From Labrenzia sp. CE80 (GTDB lineage Bacteria > Pseudomonadota > Alphaproteobacteria > Rhizobiales > Stappiaceae), in assembly GCF_009650605.1 (NCBI RefSeq), contig NZ_WAJT01000004.1, positions 248,001 through 312,000 on the forward strand: a DNA stretch of 64,000 nt. The letters are read 5' to 3'. The notes under the pieces are model-generated. The model did no database searches and was not told the DNA's origin. It saw only the letters and a program-made list of their open reading frames with translations. This document shows positions 16,234 through 24,706 of the stretch, in pieces. Position 1 is the stretch's first letter; each line of letters starts with the position of its first letter. Both the position numbers and the translations under genes were made by a program.

Positions 16234-17367
16234 ATGCAAGGTATCGCAGGGCAGCGCCCGCTTCTGATCTGGGTCGTCCATCTGTCTGTGGCAGCACTTG
16301 TGCTGCTCTGGACGATTCCGACCTTTGGTCTTCTCGTGTCTTCCTTCCGGGATGGCGACCAGCTGTCCGTTTCGGGCTGGTGGACCGCCTTGACGGCGAC
16401 CGAGCGCAATATCATTTTCCGCGCGCCGGCCCCCGCCGAGCAGGTTCAGGACGGTGGCCAATGGGTGATTGCGGGGAATGTCTTTGAAGGGCAGACCGAG
16501 GGCGAGGTGACTGCTTTCGGGTTCTCCAGCAAGGCACCCGCGGCGTTTGCTCCCGGGCAGGCTGCCGAAATGAGACGCGGGCAGGTGCTTGAGGTTTCCC
16601 GGAGCGGGGATTTTCGAATTGCATCGCCGGAGGAAATGGCGGGCAAGCGCGGCGCGCGGATTTTCTACACCTCCATCGACCCGCCACGGTTCACCCTGGA
16701 GAACTACCGCAATGTGCTGTTTTCCGAAGGCATTGGCCGTTCATTCATCAACACGCTGACGGTAACGATCCCGGCGACCATCATCCCGATCCTGATCGCA
16801 GCGTTTGCGGCCTATGCCCTGGCCTGGATGCAGTTCCCCGGCCGGGCCCTGTTGCTGGCGGTGATTGTCGGCTTGCTCGTCGTACCGCTGCAGATGTCTT
16901 TGATCCCGCTTTTACGGCTCTATACGGATATTGGCATCGGCAAGAGCTACATCGGCATCTGGCTGGCACACACCGGCTTCGGCCTGCCGCTCGCGATCTA
17001 TCTGCTGCGCAACTACATCAAGGGTCTGCCCAAGGAGATTATCGAGAGTGCCAAGGTGGACGGGGCCTCCGACTTCGAGATCTTTATCAAAATCGTCCTG
17101 CCCCTGTCGTTTCCCGCGCTTGCCTCTTTCGCCATCTTCCAGTTCCTGTGGACCTGGAACGACCTTCTGGTCGCGACCGTGTTCCTGGGCAACAACGAGG
17201 ATCAACTGGTCATGACGGGGCGGCTTCGGGAGCTTCTCGGATCGCGCGGTGGCAACTGGGAAATCCTGACGGCATCGGCCTTTGTCTCGATTGCCGTACC
17301 GCTTCTCGTCTTCTTCTCGCTGCAGCGCTACCTGGTGCGCGGGCTTCTCGCGGGCTCGGTGAAATGA
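16234..17367 (+). CDS. aglG: Alpha-glucoside ABC transporter permease with periplasmic insert
   Basis: A 377-residue MalG-like permease. Between the first span (LSVAALVLLWTIPTFGLLVSSF) and the rest lies an insert of about 100 residues (from GWWTALTATERN to SPEEMAGKRGARIFYT), a feature of AglG proteins that probably folds in the periplasm. The core holds the EAA loop KEIIESAKVDGASDFEIFIKIVLPLSFPAL and the end LQRYLVRGLLAGSVK. In the classical agl operon the alpha-glucosidase gene aglA follows aglG; here only 45 bases separate aglG from aglK. Confidence 0.9.
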   Translation: MQGIAGQRPLLIWVVHLSVAALVLLWTIPTFGLLVSSFRDGDQLSVSGWWTALTATERNIIFRAPAPAEQVQDGGQWVIAGNVFEGQTEGEVTAFGFSSKAPAAFAPGQAAEMRRGQVLEVSRSGDFRIASPEEMAGKRGARIFYTSIDPPRFTLENYRNVLFSEGIGRSFINTLTVTIPATIIPILIAAFAAYALAWMQFPGRALLLAVIVGLLVVPLQMSLIPLLRLYTDIGIGKSYIGIWLAHTGFGLPLAIYLLRNYIKGLPKEIIESAKVDGASDFEIFIKIVLPLSFPALASFAIFQFLWTWNDLLVATVFLGNNEDQLVMTGRLRELLGSRGGNWEILTASAFVSIAVPLLVFFSLQRYLVRGLLAGSVK

Positions 17368-17412
17368 CATGAGCAAACACAACAACACGACATATAGTAT
17401 GGAGCTCGTGGC

Positions 17413-18504
17413 ATGACTTCCGTTTCCCTGAAGGACGTCAGCAAGTCCTATGGCTCGGTCGAGGTTCTTCGGAACATCAATCTGGACATCGAAAAAGGCG
17501 AGCTTGTTGTCTTCGTCGGACCGTCAGGGTGTGGCAAGTCCACCCTCTTGCGGATGATTGCCGGTCTTGAGACGATTACGGGCGGCGACCTACAGATCGA
17601 CGGCGAGCGGATGAACGAGACGCCTCCGGCGCAGCGCGGCATCGCCATGGTCTTCCAGACCTATGCGCTTTACCCGCACATGAGTGTCCGTGACAACATG
17701 GCGTTCGGCATGAAGATTGCCAAAAAGCCAAAGTCGGAGATCGATGCTGCGGTCGACAATGCGGCGCGTATCCTGCAGCTGGAGCCCTATCTGGACCGGC
17801 TGCCCAAGGCGCTTTCCGGTGGCCAGCGCCAGCGGGTTGCGATTGGCCGGGCCATTGTGCGCGATCCGAAGGTGTTTCTGTTCGATGAGCCTCTGTCGAA
17901 TCTGGACGCCGCACTTCGCGTGGCGACGAGGATCGAGATCGCCCAATTGAAGGAAAGCATGCCCGATAGCACGATGATCTATGTGACCCATGATCAGGTC
18001 GAGGCGATGACGCTCGCCAGCCGTATCGTGGTTCTGCATGGCGGAAACATCGAGCAGGTTGGCGCGCCGCTTGATCTTTACGAAAGGCCGGCAAACACCT
18101 TTGTGGCTCAGTTTATCGGTTCACCGGCGATGAACATGGTCGCTGCCCAGGTGACCGAAACGGGGGCATCCACGACGGTTCAGATCCGAAAGGGAGCGGC
18201 AGCGACGGTGCAGGTGCCATCGAAACCTGCAGACCACAGTTTGCTGGTGCAGCTGGGTGTCCGTCCCGAGGACCTGGTGCTGACGGAGGGGAGCGATTTT
18301 CTCTTAGAGGGAACCGTTGCGATCGTGGAAGCGCTTGGCGAGACGACCGTGCTTTACTTCGAGGGCAAGGACGGCGAAGTCGGGCTGATTGCCAAGCTGC
18401 CTGGAATCCAGTCCATTGGCAAAGGCACGAAGGTGCGGTTGACGGCAGCGCCGGACAAACTTCACCTCTTTGACGCCGAGGGCGTGTCCTTCCACTACCG
18501 GTAA
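17413..18504 (+). CDS. aglK: Alpha-glucoside ABC transporter ATP-binding protein
   Basis: A 363-residue MalK/UgpC-type ATPase energising AglFG. Walker A GPSGCGKST, Q-loop VFQTYALYPHMSV, signature LSGGQRQRVAIGRAI, Walker B VFLFDEPLSNLDAALR and H-loop YVTHDQVEAM are intact. The C-terminal third is the usual TOBE/MalK-type regulatory domain (LGVRPEDLVLTEG). It ends the agl operon; no T-tailed terminator is obvious downstream. Confidence 0.92.
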   Translation: MTSVSLKDVSKSYGSVEVLRNINLDIEKGELVVFVGPSGCGKSTLLRMIAGLETITGGDLQIDGERMNETPPAQRGIAMVFQTYALYPHMSVRDNMAFGMKIAKKPKSEIDAAVDNAARILQLEPYLDRLPKALSGGQRQRVAIGRAIVRDPKVFLFDEPLSNLDAALRVATRIEIAQLKESMPDSTMIYVTHDQVEAMTLASRIVVLHGGNIEQVGAPLDLYERPANTFVAQFIGSPAMNMVAAQVTETGASTTVQIRKGAAATVQVPSKPADHSLLVQLGVRPEDLVLTEGSDFLLEGTVAIVEALGETTVLYFEGKDGEVGLIAKLPGIQSIGKGTKVRLTAAPDKLHLFDAEGVSFHYR

Positions 18505-18924
18505 GTGCAAGCCTATACCGACCAAGAGCGCCATCTGATGGCTGCCTTACGCTGGGCGGCTCGGTGTGACCTGGCTTTGGCTGAACAGCCTTTGACCATC
18601 CAATCACTGCCGGCGCGGTTCGTCTCAGCAGCAATCTGCTGCTTGATCTCAGCGCTTCAAACTCAATCATCACGACAAGCATCGGCTTTCCGAGCGATGC
18701 CAGACGCGTGTGCTTTCGCATGAGTGGCTACGTGCAGGTCGTGGTGACGAAAATTGTCATCTCATGTTCATGTGAGCGTTGAGATACGTTCATATGAACA
18801 TTTTATCACTCCAGCGAATTCACAGAAGTGCATCGTTCCGGAAAGGAGCTGTGAGCCTGTGCGGAGACTCTGCTCCAAGGTTTTGCTGGACACAAGCGGA
18901 AAATTTGAAGGGAACGAAAGCACG
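18505..18924. other. Intergenic region upstream of the DeoR regulator
   Basis: About 420 bases with no credible gene. A short hairpin AGCAGCA-ATC-TGCTGCT at 18627-18643 may mark the 3' end of the agl message, though it has no U-run. From 18766 it carries the repeated operator-like sequence described separately, and just before 18925 a ribosome site (GAAGGGAACG). Confidence 0.5.
18766..18799. promoter_or_regulatory. Tandem GlpR-like operator
   Basis: GTTCATGTGAGC at 18766-18777 and the perfect palindrome GTTCATATGAAC at 18788-18799 start 22 bases apart, two helical turns, about 130 bases before the DeoR/GlpR-like gene. The TGTTC/GAACA half-sites resemble those of E. coli GlpR, which fits the protein encoded next door. 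Likely autoregulation plus control of the downstream ugp genes. Confidence 0.6.
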
Positions 18925-19713
18925 ATGTTGGGTCAGATCGATATCACTGAACGGCAAGCAGAAATCGCTGATCTGGTTCAAAAGGCCGGCTTTGCGTCGG
19001 TTGAAGAACTGGCTGCCCGTTTCGAGGTAACGACCCAGACCATCCGCCGCGATGTCAATGGCCTGTGCGAGCAGGGGCTCCTCAGACGGACCCATGGCGG
19101 GGTTGAGCCTCCTGCGCCCTCAGGTAATAGCCACTACAGCACGCGGCAGATCCTGAACCTTGCCCAGAAGAAGCAGATCGCGGATCTGGTGGCGAGTGCT
19201 GTGGACGATGGCATGTCGCTCGCTTTTTCCATTGGCACGACGCCGGAAATCGTCATGCAGGCTCTCGCCGGCCATGAAGCGCTGTGTGTCTTCACGAATA
19301 ACCTCAATGTTGCTTTCACGGCATCCGTCAATCCGAGCTTTCAGGTCACGATTGCCGGTGGCCGGCTGAGGCATGGCGACCGTGACATTCTTGGCACCGC
19401 CGCACAGGATTTCTTCTCCAACTACAAGGTCGATATTGGCATCTTTGGCGTTGCCGGGGTCGATGAAGACGGCACGCTGCTCGACTTTCATGAAGATGAA
19501 GTCGCAGCAAGGCAGTCGATCCTGGCCAACTGCCGGCAATCGTTTCTTGTTCTCGACCATACGAAGTTCGGCCGAACCGCTCATGTGCGCGGTGGCCATA
19601 TCTCGGAGGTCTCGCATGTCTTCAGCGACCAACCGGTCCCCACGGGGATCGAGGACGCCCTGTCTGATGCTTCGACCCGGATCATCACGGGCAACGAGCT
19701 GGAGGGGGCATGA
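18925..19713 (+). CDS. glpR: DeoR-family regulator, GlpR-like
   Basis: A 262-residue DeoR-type repressor. The helix-turn-helix covers about residues 18-50 (GFASVEELAARFEVTTQTIRRD, then LRRTHGGV). The sensor domain shows GlpR-like stretches: SIGTTPEIVMQAL, FTNNLNVAFTA, IAGGRLRHGDRDILG and FLVLDHTKFGR. These strongly recall E. coli GlpR, the glycerol-3-phosphate-responsive repressor. The start at 18925 has GGGAACGAAAG in front; the frame upstream to 18754 does not look like protein. The stop overlaps the ATG of the next gene (ATGATG), so it is coupled to the transporter operon. Confidence 0.85.
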   Translation: MLGQIDITERQAEIADLVQKAGFASVEELAARFEVTTQTIRRDVNGLCEQGLLRRTHGGVEPPAPSGNSHYSTRQILNLAQKKQIADLVASAVDDGMSLAFSIGTTPEIVMQALAGHEALCVFTNNLNVAFTASVNPSFQVTIAGGRLRHGDRDILGTAAQDFFSNYKVDIGIFGVAGVDEDGTLLDFHEDEVAARQSILANCRQSFLVLDHTKFGRTAHVRGGHISEVSHVFSDQPVPTGIEDALSDASTRIITGNELEGA

Positions 19714-20792
19714 TGTCTGATCCGCTGACGGGAGCTCACGCAGGCAAGGCGATCCGGCTGGAGAACGTCAGCAAGCTGTTCGGTGACAGCCGGGCCGTGG
19801 ATGATGTCTCGATCGAGATTCCGGCCGGTTCCTTCACGGTTCTGCTGGGGCCGTCTGGCTGCGGCAAGTCGACGACCCTGCGCATGATCGCTGGTCTTGA
19901 AGGCACTGACGAAGGCAGGATTCTCATTGGCGGAAATGATGTCACGGGCAAGCCGTCGTCTAAGCGCGACATCTCCATGGTCTTCCAGTCCTATGCACTT
20001 TTCCCGCATCTGAGTGTCGCCGAGAACATCATTTTCGGGCTCAGGGTGCGCAAGGTCGATGCGAAAGAGCGCAGAGAGAAACTGACGCGTGTCGCGGATC
20101 TTCTGGGTCTGAGCGAGCTGTTGGAGCGCAAGCCGGCGCAGCTCTCCGGCGGACAGCAGCAGCGCGTGGCCCTGGGGCGCGCCATCATCGGCGAAAAACC
20201 AGTCTGCCTGATGGATGAGCCGCTGTCCAATCTCGACGCCAAATTGCGTCATGAGATGCGTGTGGAACTTCGCGCACTTCAGCAGCGCCTTGGCTTCACC
20301 ATGGTCTACGTCACTCATGATCAGGTCGAAGCGATCACGATGGCGGATCAGGTGGTGCTTTTGAATGGTGGCCGGGTGGAGCAGGCGGCGACGCCTCGTG
20401 ATCTCTATGAGCGGCCTGCAACGCCGTTCGCCGCACGTTTCATCGGCACGCCGCCCATGAACCTCATCCCTATGTCGGCGATCGAGCCGCTTCAGGACAT
20501 GCCGACCGGGCTTTTGCTCGGTGTGCGCCCCGAAGCCTTGTGCCTGGCAGATGAGGGAGGTCTTAGCGGGACCGTTCGCTCCGTTGAATATCTGGGCGCC
20601 GATACCCTGGCCGACTGCGAGGTCTCGGGCTCCCTGTTTCAGGTGCGCCTGCCCGGGTCGCGCTCTGTCTCTACGGGCGAGGCCTTGTGCTTCACCGCAT
20701 CGACTGCGGATCTCCATGTTTTCGATCGGCTCTCCGGCGGACGCCGGGATGACCTGATCCCAGAAATCGGATCGCGATTGCGGTCCCAATAG
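19710..20792 (+). CDS. ugpC: Ugp-type ABC transporter ATP-binding protein
   Basis: A 360-residue ATPase of the UgpC/MalK class. Walker A GPSGCGKST, Q-loop VFQSYALFPHLSV, signature LSGGQQQRVALGRAI, Walker B VCLMDEPLSNLDAKLR and H-loop YVTHDQVEAI are intact, followed by a TOBE-type tail (LLGVRPEALCLAD). It belongs to the operon glpR-ugpC-ugpB-ugpA-ugpE. Glycerol-3-phosphate or its diesters are the expected cargo because of the regulator and binding protein, but the ATPase itself is not substrate-specific. Confidence 0.85.
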   Translation: MMSDPLTGAHAGKAIRLENVSKLFGDSRAVDDVSIEIPAGSFTVLLGPSGCGKSTTLRMIAGLEGTDEGRILIGGNDVTGKPSSKRDISMVFQSYALFPHLSVAENIIFGLRVRKVDAKERREKLTRVADLLGLSELLERKPAQLSGGQQQRVALGRAIIGEKPVCLMDEPLSNLDAKLRHEMRVELRALQQRLGFTMVYVTHDQVEAITMADQVVLLNGGRVEQAATPRDLYERPATPFAARFIGTPPMNLIPMSAIEPLQDMPTGLLLGVRPEALCLADEGGLSGTVRSVEYLGADTLADCEVSGSLFQVRLPGSRSVSTGEALCFTASTADLHVFDRLSGGRRDDLIPEIGSRLRSQ

Positions 20793-20855
20793 CTGTGCTG
20801 TCGGGCGCAGACGACGCGCTTCAAGCGCGAAGGCTCAAACCAAGGAAGTTTTGAG

Positions 20856-22139
20856 ATGATTAAGTCCACATTCCTTAAGGCCGTTGCTGCAACGGCTCTT
20901 TCTGTCAGCACCTGGGCGTCTGCCCATGCGGTTGACCTGCAGTTCTATTTCCCGGTCGCAGTTGGCGGAAAGGCTGCCGATACGATTCAGGCTCTGACCG
21001 ATGAATATGTTGCGGCCAATCCTGACGTGAAGATCGACGCTGTCTACGCCGGGTCCTATCAGGACACGGTTGCCAAGGCGATCACCGCTTCGCGTGGCGG
21101 TAACCCGCCCCAGCTGTCCGTGATCCTGTCGGTCGACATGTTCACGCTGATCGACGAAGACCTGATCCAGCCGTTTGACAACTATCTGACGACGGATGAG
21201 GACAAGGCTTGGGTTGACGGCTTCTATCCAGCATTCATGGAGAACAGCCAGACCGGTGGCAAGACCTACGGCATTCCTTTCCAGCGTTCCACGCCAGTTC
21301 TTTACTGGAACAAGGAAGCTTTCAAGGAAGCCGGTCTTGACCCGGAAATCGCTCCGGCGACCTGGGACGAAATGGTCGAGTTCGGCAATAAGCTGACCAA
21401 GAAAGACGCTGACGGCAAGGTCTCTCAGTGGGGTGTTCGCATCCCGTCTTCCGGTTTCCCTTACTGGCTCTTCCAGGGTCTTGCGATCGAAAACGGCGCG
21501 ACCCTTGCCAATGCTGAAGGCAACAAGACCAACTTCGATGATCCGAAGGTCGTTGAAGCACTTCAGTACCTCGTCGACCTGAGCACCAAGCACGAAGTGA
21601 TGGCTCCGGGCATCATCGAGTGGGGCGCAACCCCGAAGGCATTCTTCGAAGGCCAGACAGCCATGATGTGGACCTCCACGGGCAACCTGACCAACGTTCG
21701 TGACAACGCTCCGTTCGACTTCGGCGTTGCCATGCTGCCGTCCAAGGAAACCCGCGGTGCACCGACCGGTGGCGGCAACTTCTATCTGTTCAAGGGCGCT
21801 TCCGACGAGCAGAACAAGGCGGCTGTCGAGTTCGTTCAGTGGATCACGGCTCCTGCTCAGTCTGCAAAGTGGACCATCGCAACCGGATATGTTGCCCCGC
21901 GCGCAGAGACCTGGGAAACCGAAACGATGAAGGCTTACACAGCTGACTTCGCTCCGGCCCTGATCGCCCGCGATCAGCTCGAGTTCGCGAAGGCCGAACT
22001 TTCGACCTACCAGAACCAGCGCGTCACCGGCATCTTCAACGATGCACTGGCCTCTGTGATCACTGGCAAGAAAGACGCAACGACAGCTCTGAAGGAAGCC
22101 CAGGCCCAGGCCGACGGCATCCTCTCCGAGTACCGCTAA
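20856..22139 (+). CDS. ugpB: Ugp-type ABC transporter, periplasmic binding protein
   Basis: A 427-residue family 1 solute-binding protein with a signal peptide (MIKSTFLKAVAATALSVSTWASAHA). The mature start LQFYFPVAVGGKAADTI and VYAGSYQDTVAKAI, together with RSTPVLYWNKEAFKEAGLDP and GGGNFYLFKGAS, match the UgpB pattern. UgpB binds sn-glycerol-3-phosphate and glycerophosphodiesters. Length is close to E. coli UgpB (about 438). The assignment rests on these stretches and on the neighbouring GlpR-like regulator; a related polyol or sugar ligand cannot be excluded. A 10-bp stem-loop follows. Confidence 0.8.
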   Translation: MIKSTFLKAVAATALSVSTWASAHAVDLQFYFPVAVGGKAADTIQALTDEYVAANPDVKIDAVYAGSYQDTVAKAITASRGGNPPQLSVILSVDMFTLIDEDLIQPFDNYLTTDEDKAWVDGFYPAFMENSQTGGKTYGIPFQRSTPVLYWNKEAFKEAGLDPEIAPATWDEMVEFGNKLTKKDADGKVSQWGVRIPSSGFPYWLFQGLAIENGATLANAEGNKTNFDDPKVVEALQYLVDLSTKHEVMAPGIIEWGATPKAFFEGQTAMMWTSTGNLTNVRDNAPFDFGVAMLPSKETRGAPTGGGNFYLFKGASDEQNKAAVEFVQWITAPAQSAKWTIATGYVAPRAETWETETMKAYTADFAPALIARDQLEFAKAELSTYQNQRVTGIFNDALASVITGKKDATTALKEAQAQADGILSEYR

Positions 22140-22147
22140 ATCTCATG

Positions 22148-22177
22148 AAGACCGGGCGGCATCCGCTGCCCGGTCTT
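22148..22177 (+). terminator. Stem-loop after ugpB
   Basis: A perfect 10-bp stem AAGACCGGGC/GCCCGGTCTT with a 10-base loop, starting 8 bases after the ugpB stop and followed by TGTCTCC. It lies inside the operon and may cause partial termination, raising binding-protein over permease expression. Confidence 0.6.
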
Positions 22178-22209
22178 TGTCTCCAAGACGTGAGCTGACG
22201 GATCTTGCC

Positions 22210-23094
22210 ATGCGGGTGACATTCAAACGGGACTGGATTCATGGCTGGCTGCTGTTGCTGCCGGCGATGGTGTTTCTCTTTGCCTTTACCCATATCCCGG
22301 CGGTCACGACCTTCATCAACAGCTTCTATTCAACGCCGCGCGGTCGCAGGCCTGCCAAATTCATCGGTCTGGAAAACTACGAGCGGCTTTGGGACGATCC
22401 GGTGTTCTGGAAGGTTATGTTCAATAACCTCTGGTTCGCGCTGGGCACGATTCCGCTTTCGATTGCGCTTTCGATCGCGATGGCACTTTGGGTGAATGAC
22501 AAGCTCGCCGGACGAAGCCTGGTGCGCATGGCCTACTTCACCCCCACCGTCCTGCCCCTGATTGCTGTCGCCAATATCTGGCTGTTTTTCTACACGCCGG
22601 GCTTCGGCCTTTTCGATCAGGTCTTCGGCGCTCTTTTTGGCTGGTCAAGCACCAACTGGCTTGGTGATCCGGCGACGGCGCTGAATGCCGTTATCGTGGT
22701 GACAGTCTGGAAGGAGGCCGGTTTCTTCATGATTTTCTATCTCGCGGCCTTGCAGGCGATCCCTGTTTCGCTAATTGAGGCGGCGAGGATTGAAGGCGCG
22801 AGCTGCTGGACGATCTTCTGGCGGATCACGTTCCCGCTTTTGATGCCGACAACGCTATTCGTCTCGATCAACGCGGTGATCAATTCGTTCCGGCTGGTCG
22901 ACCATATTTTCATTCTGACTGATGGCGGTCCGGACAACGCCTCGTCGCTTTTGCTGTTCTACATCTATGAGGTGGCGTTCCGGTTCTGGGAGACCGGCTA
23001 TGCGGCAACCTTGACCGTCGCCTTGCTGCTGCTGTTGTCGGCGCTCGCGATTGGGCAGTTCTTCTTCTTCGATCGCAAGGTGCACTACAAATGA
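22210..23094 (+). CDS. ugpA: Ugp-type ABC transporter permease A
   Basis: A 294-residue inner-membrane permease with six predicted spans (first WLLLLPAMVFLFAFTHIPAV). The EAA loop reads VSLIEAARIEGASCWTIFWRITFPLLMPTT. The ATG at 22210 is preferred over a TTG at 22177 that lies within the stem-loop. It overlaps ugpE by an ATGA. Confidence 0.85.
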   Translation: MRVTFKRDWIHGWLLLLPAMVFLFAFTHIPAVTTFINSFYSTPRGRRPAKFIGLENYERLWDDPVFWKVMFNNLWFALGTIPLSIALSIAMALWVNDKLAGRSLVRMAYFTPTVLPLIAVANIWLFFYTPGFGLFDQVFGALFGWSSTNWLGDPATALNAVIVVTVWKEAGFFMIFYLAALQAIPVSLIEAARIEGASCWTIFWRITFPLLMPTTLFVSINAVINSFRLVDHIFILTDGGPDNASSLLLFYIYEVAFRFWETGYAATLTVALLLLLSALAIGQFFFFDRKVHYK

Positions 23095-23912
23095 GTTTGC
23101 CTGCCCCCACCCTCGATCGTGTCCTGAACACAGCTGCTGCCTGGACCCTGGCGCTGTTGTGGATCCTTCCGCTTGCCTATGCGATCTGGACCGCGTTTCA
23201 TCCCGCGGCCTATGAAGCGCGTTTCGTTCTGACGGCGCCGTTGACCCTGGATAATTTCGCCAAGGCCTGGTCCGCCGCGCCATTTGCACGCTATTTCCTG
23301 AACACGTTTGTTCTCGTTAGCCTCATTCTTGCCGGCCAGTTTTTCCTATGTACGCTCGCGGCCTATGCCTTCGCACGTTTCGAATTTCCAGGGCGCTCGC
23401 TGCTGTTTTCGCTCGTGCTGCTGCAGCTTCTGGTGATGCCGGACATTTTGATCGTCGAGAACTACAAGACCATGCGGCTGCTGGATCTTGTCGATACGAT
23501 CCCGGCGATCGCATTGCCGTATCTGGCAAGCGGGTTCGGCATCTTCCTGTTGCGCCAGACCTTCATGACGATCCCGAAGGAGCTGGATGAGGCGGCGCGA
23601 ATTGAAGGCGCTTCCTTCCTGGGTGTGCTCTGGCGGGTCTATATCCCGCTCGCCAAGCCGACCTATCTTGCCTATGGCCTTGTTTCTGTCAGTCACCACT
23701 GGAACAATTTTCTCTGGCCGCTGATCGTGACCAATTCAGTTGACACACGCCCGGTGACCGTCGGCCTGAGTATCTTCTCTGCAATCGATAGCGGCGTTGA
23801 ATGGTCGGTGATCAACGCGGCCACTCTGATGACAAGCGGACCGTTGCTTATCGCCTTTCTGCTGTTCCAGAGGCAGTTCGTTCAAAGCTTCATGCGGGCC
23901 GGTATCAAGTAG
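23091..23912 (+). CDS. ugpE: Ugp-type ABC transporter permease E
   Basis: A 273-residue partner permease. Spans include WTLALLWILPLAYAIWTAF and ILAGQFFLCTLAAYAFARFEF; the EAA loop is KELDEAARIEGASFLGVLWRVYIPLAKPTY, and the C-terminus FQRQFVQSFMRAGIK is typical of the MalG/UgpE group. ATGA overlap with ugpA. It ends the operon, 11 bases from the convergent fhuF stop. Confidence 0.85.
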   Translation: MSLPAPTLDRVLNTAAAWTLALLWILPLAYAIWTAFHPAAYEARFVLTAPLTLDNFAKAWSAAPFARYFLNTFVLVSLILAGQFFLCTLAAYAFARFEFPGRSLLFSLVLLQLLVMPDILIVENYKTMRLLDLVDTIPAIALPYLASGFGIFLLRQTFMTIPKELDEAARIEGASFLGVLWRVYIPLAKPTYLAYGLVSVSHHWNNFLWPLIVTNSVDTRPVTVGLSIFSAIDSGVEWSVINAATLMTSGPLLIAFLLFQRQFVQSFMRAGIK

Positions 23913-23923
23913 CGTTTCCGGCG

Positions 23924-24706
23924 TTACTTGCTTGCGCCCAGCACCAATGGCCGGCGGTCATTGCCGTACGTTGGCTTCAAGGAGCAATCCTGACAGCGGG
24001 CGACGCCCTCGAGATTGTATCTCAGGCAGCACACCCGGCGTGTTCTGGTGGCTTCAGACCCGGAGGGGCGATAGGGACTGAACAGCGGATTGCGATTGCC
24101 ATCCGGCTTTTTCGGGCTGCCTGTGATCGCCTTCAGATCGATGTCCTGACTGCCACTCCAAAGGACCTCATGCGTGTAGTCGATGACGACGGCTGCATTC
24201 ATCCAGAACACTTTGGCTGAAACGCCACTCCGGGCTGAGAGCGAGAAGACAAGTGGAGACAGGTGACCATCGATCAGGGGTGCGAGCCGATCAAAGGGTG
24301 TGTCTGCATCCAAGGCAGGGGCGACATAGGGATCGGTCAGTTCAAACGCTTGCGGCTGACCGGAGCCATCCAGCGCGAGACGCAGATTGGTAAGAGATGC
24401 AGGCAGCTGGGATCTCGCCGCGCCGGCCAAGAGTATCAGCGGTGGCAGCAGAAGGCCAAAGTACCATTGAGACCAGTAGGAGACAGACGATCTCGCGTCA
24501 TCGCCGGGAAAGCTGGTCTCCGCATAAAAATCGAGAAGCTGCTTGAGGCTCGCAGGATCGGTGAGATCCGAGCAGCTGCGACCCTTTTCAGAACCGGGTG
24601 TGATCGCAAAACGCTCACCGAGATGCGCCGCATGGCCGTGAAACAGGCCGTCCATATAATCGCGCAGATCAATCTGGTCATCGGGGCAGGGCTCTGCGCC
24701 TGGCAT
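23924..24706 (-). CDS. fhuF: Siderophore-iron reductase FhuF family
   Basis: A 260-residue cytosolic ferric reductase. The diagnostic C-terminal 2Fe-2S motif is RRVCCLRYNLEGVARCQDC (Cys-Cys-x10-Cys-x2-Cys). The middle region WSQWYFGLLLPPLILLA and the central WMNAAVVIDY-like FWMNAAVVIDYTHE segment fit the FhuF fold. FhuF releases iron from imported hydroxamate siderophores by reduction. It is convergent with ugpE and stands alone, about 6.5 kb from the siderophore locus that starts at 31.2 kb, where a second reductase type (SIP) is encoded. No clear ribosome site is seen before the ATG at 24706. Confidence 0.88.
   Translation of the reverse strand: MPGAEPCPDDQIDLRDYMDGLFHGHAAHLGERFAITPGSEKGRSCSDLTDPASLKQLLDFYAETSFPGDDARSSVSYWSQWYFGLLLPPLILLAGAARSQLPASLTNLRLALDGSGQPQAFELTDPYVAPALDADTPFDRLAPLIDGHLSPLVFSLSARSGVSAKVFWMNAAVVIDYTHEVLWSGSQDIDLKAITGSPKKPDGNRNPLFSPYRPSGSEATRTRRVCCLRYNLEGVARCQDCSLKPTYGNDRRPLVLGASK

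Noticed and set aside
18820..20789. Long minus-strand frame (402 codons) across the glpR-ugpC region
   Set aside because: It is antisense to two genes with complete family signatures; its own composition is biased and shows no domain.
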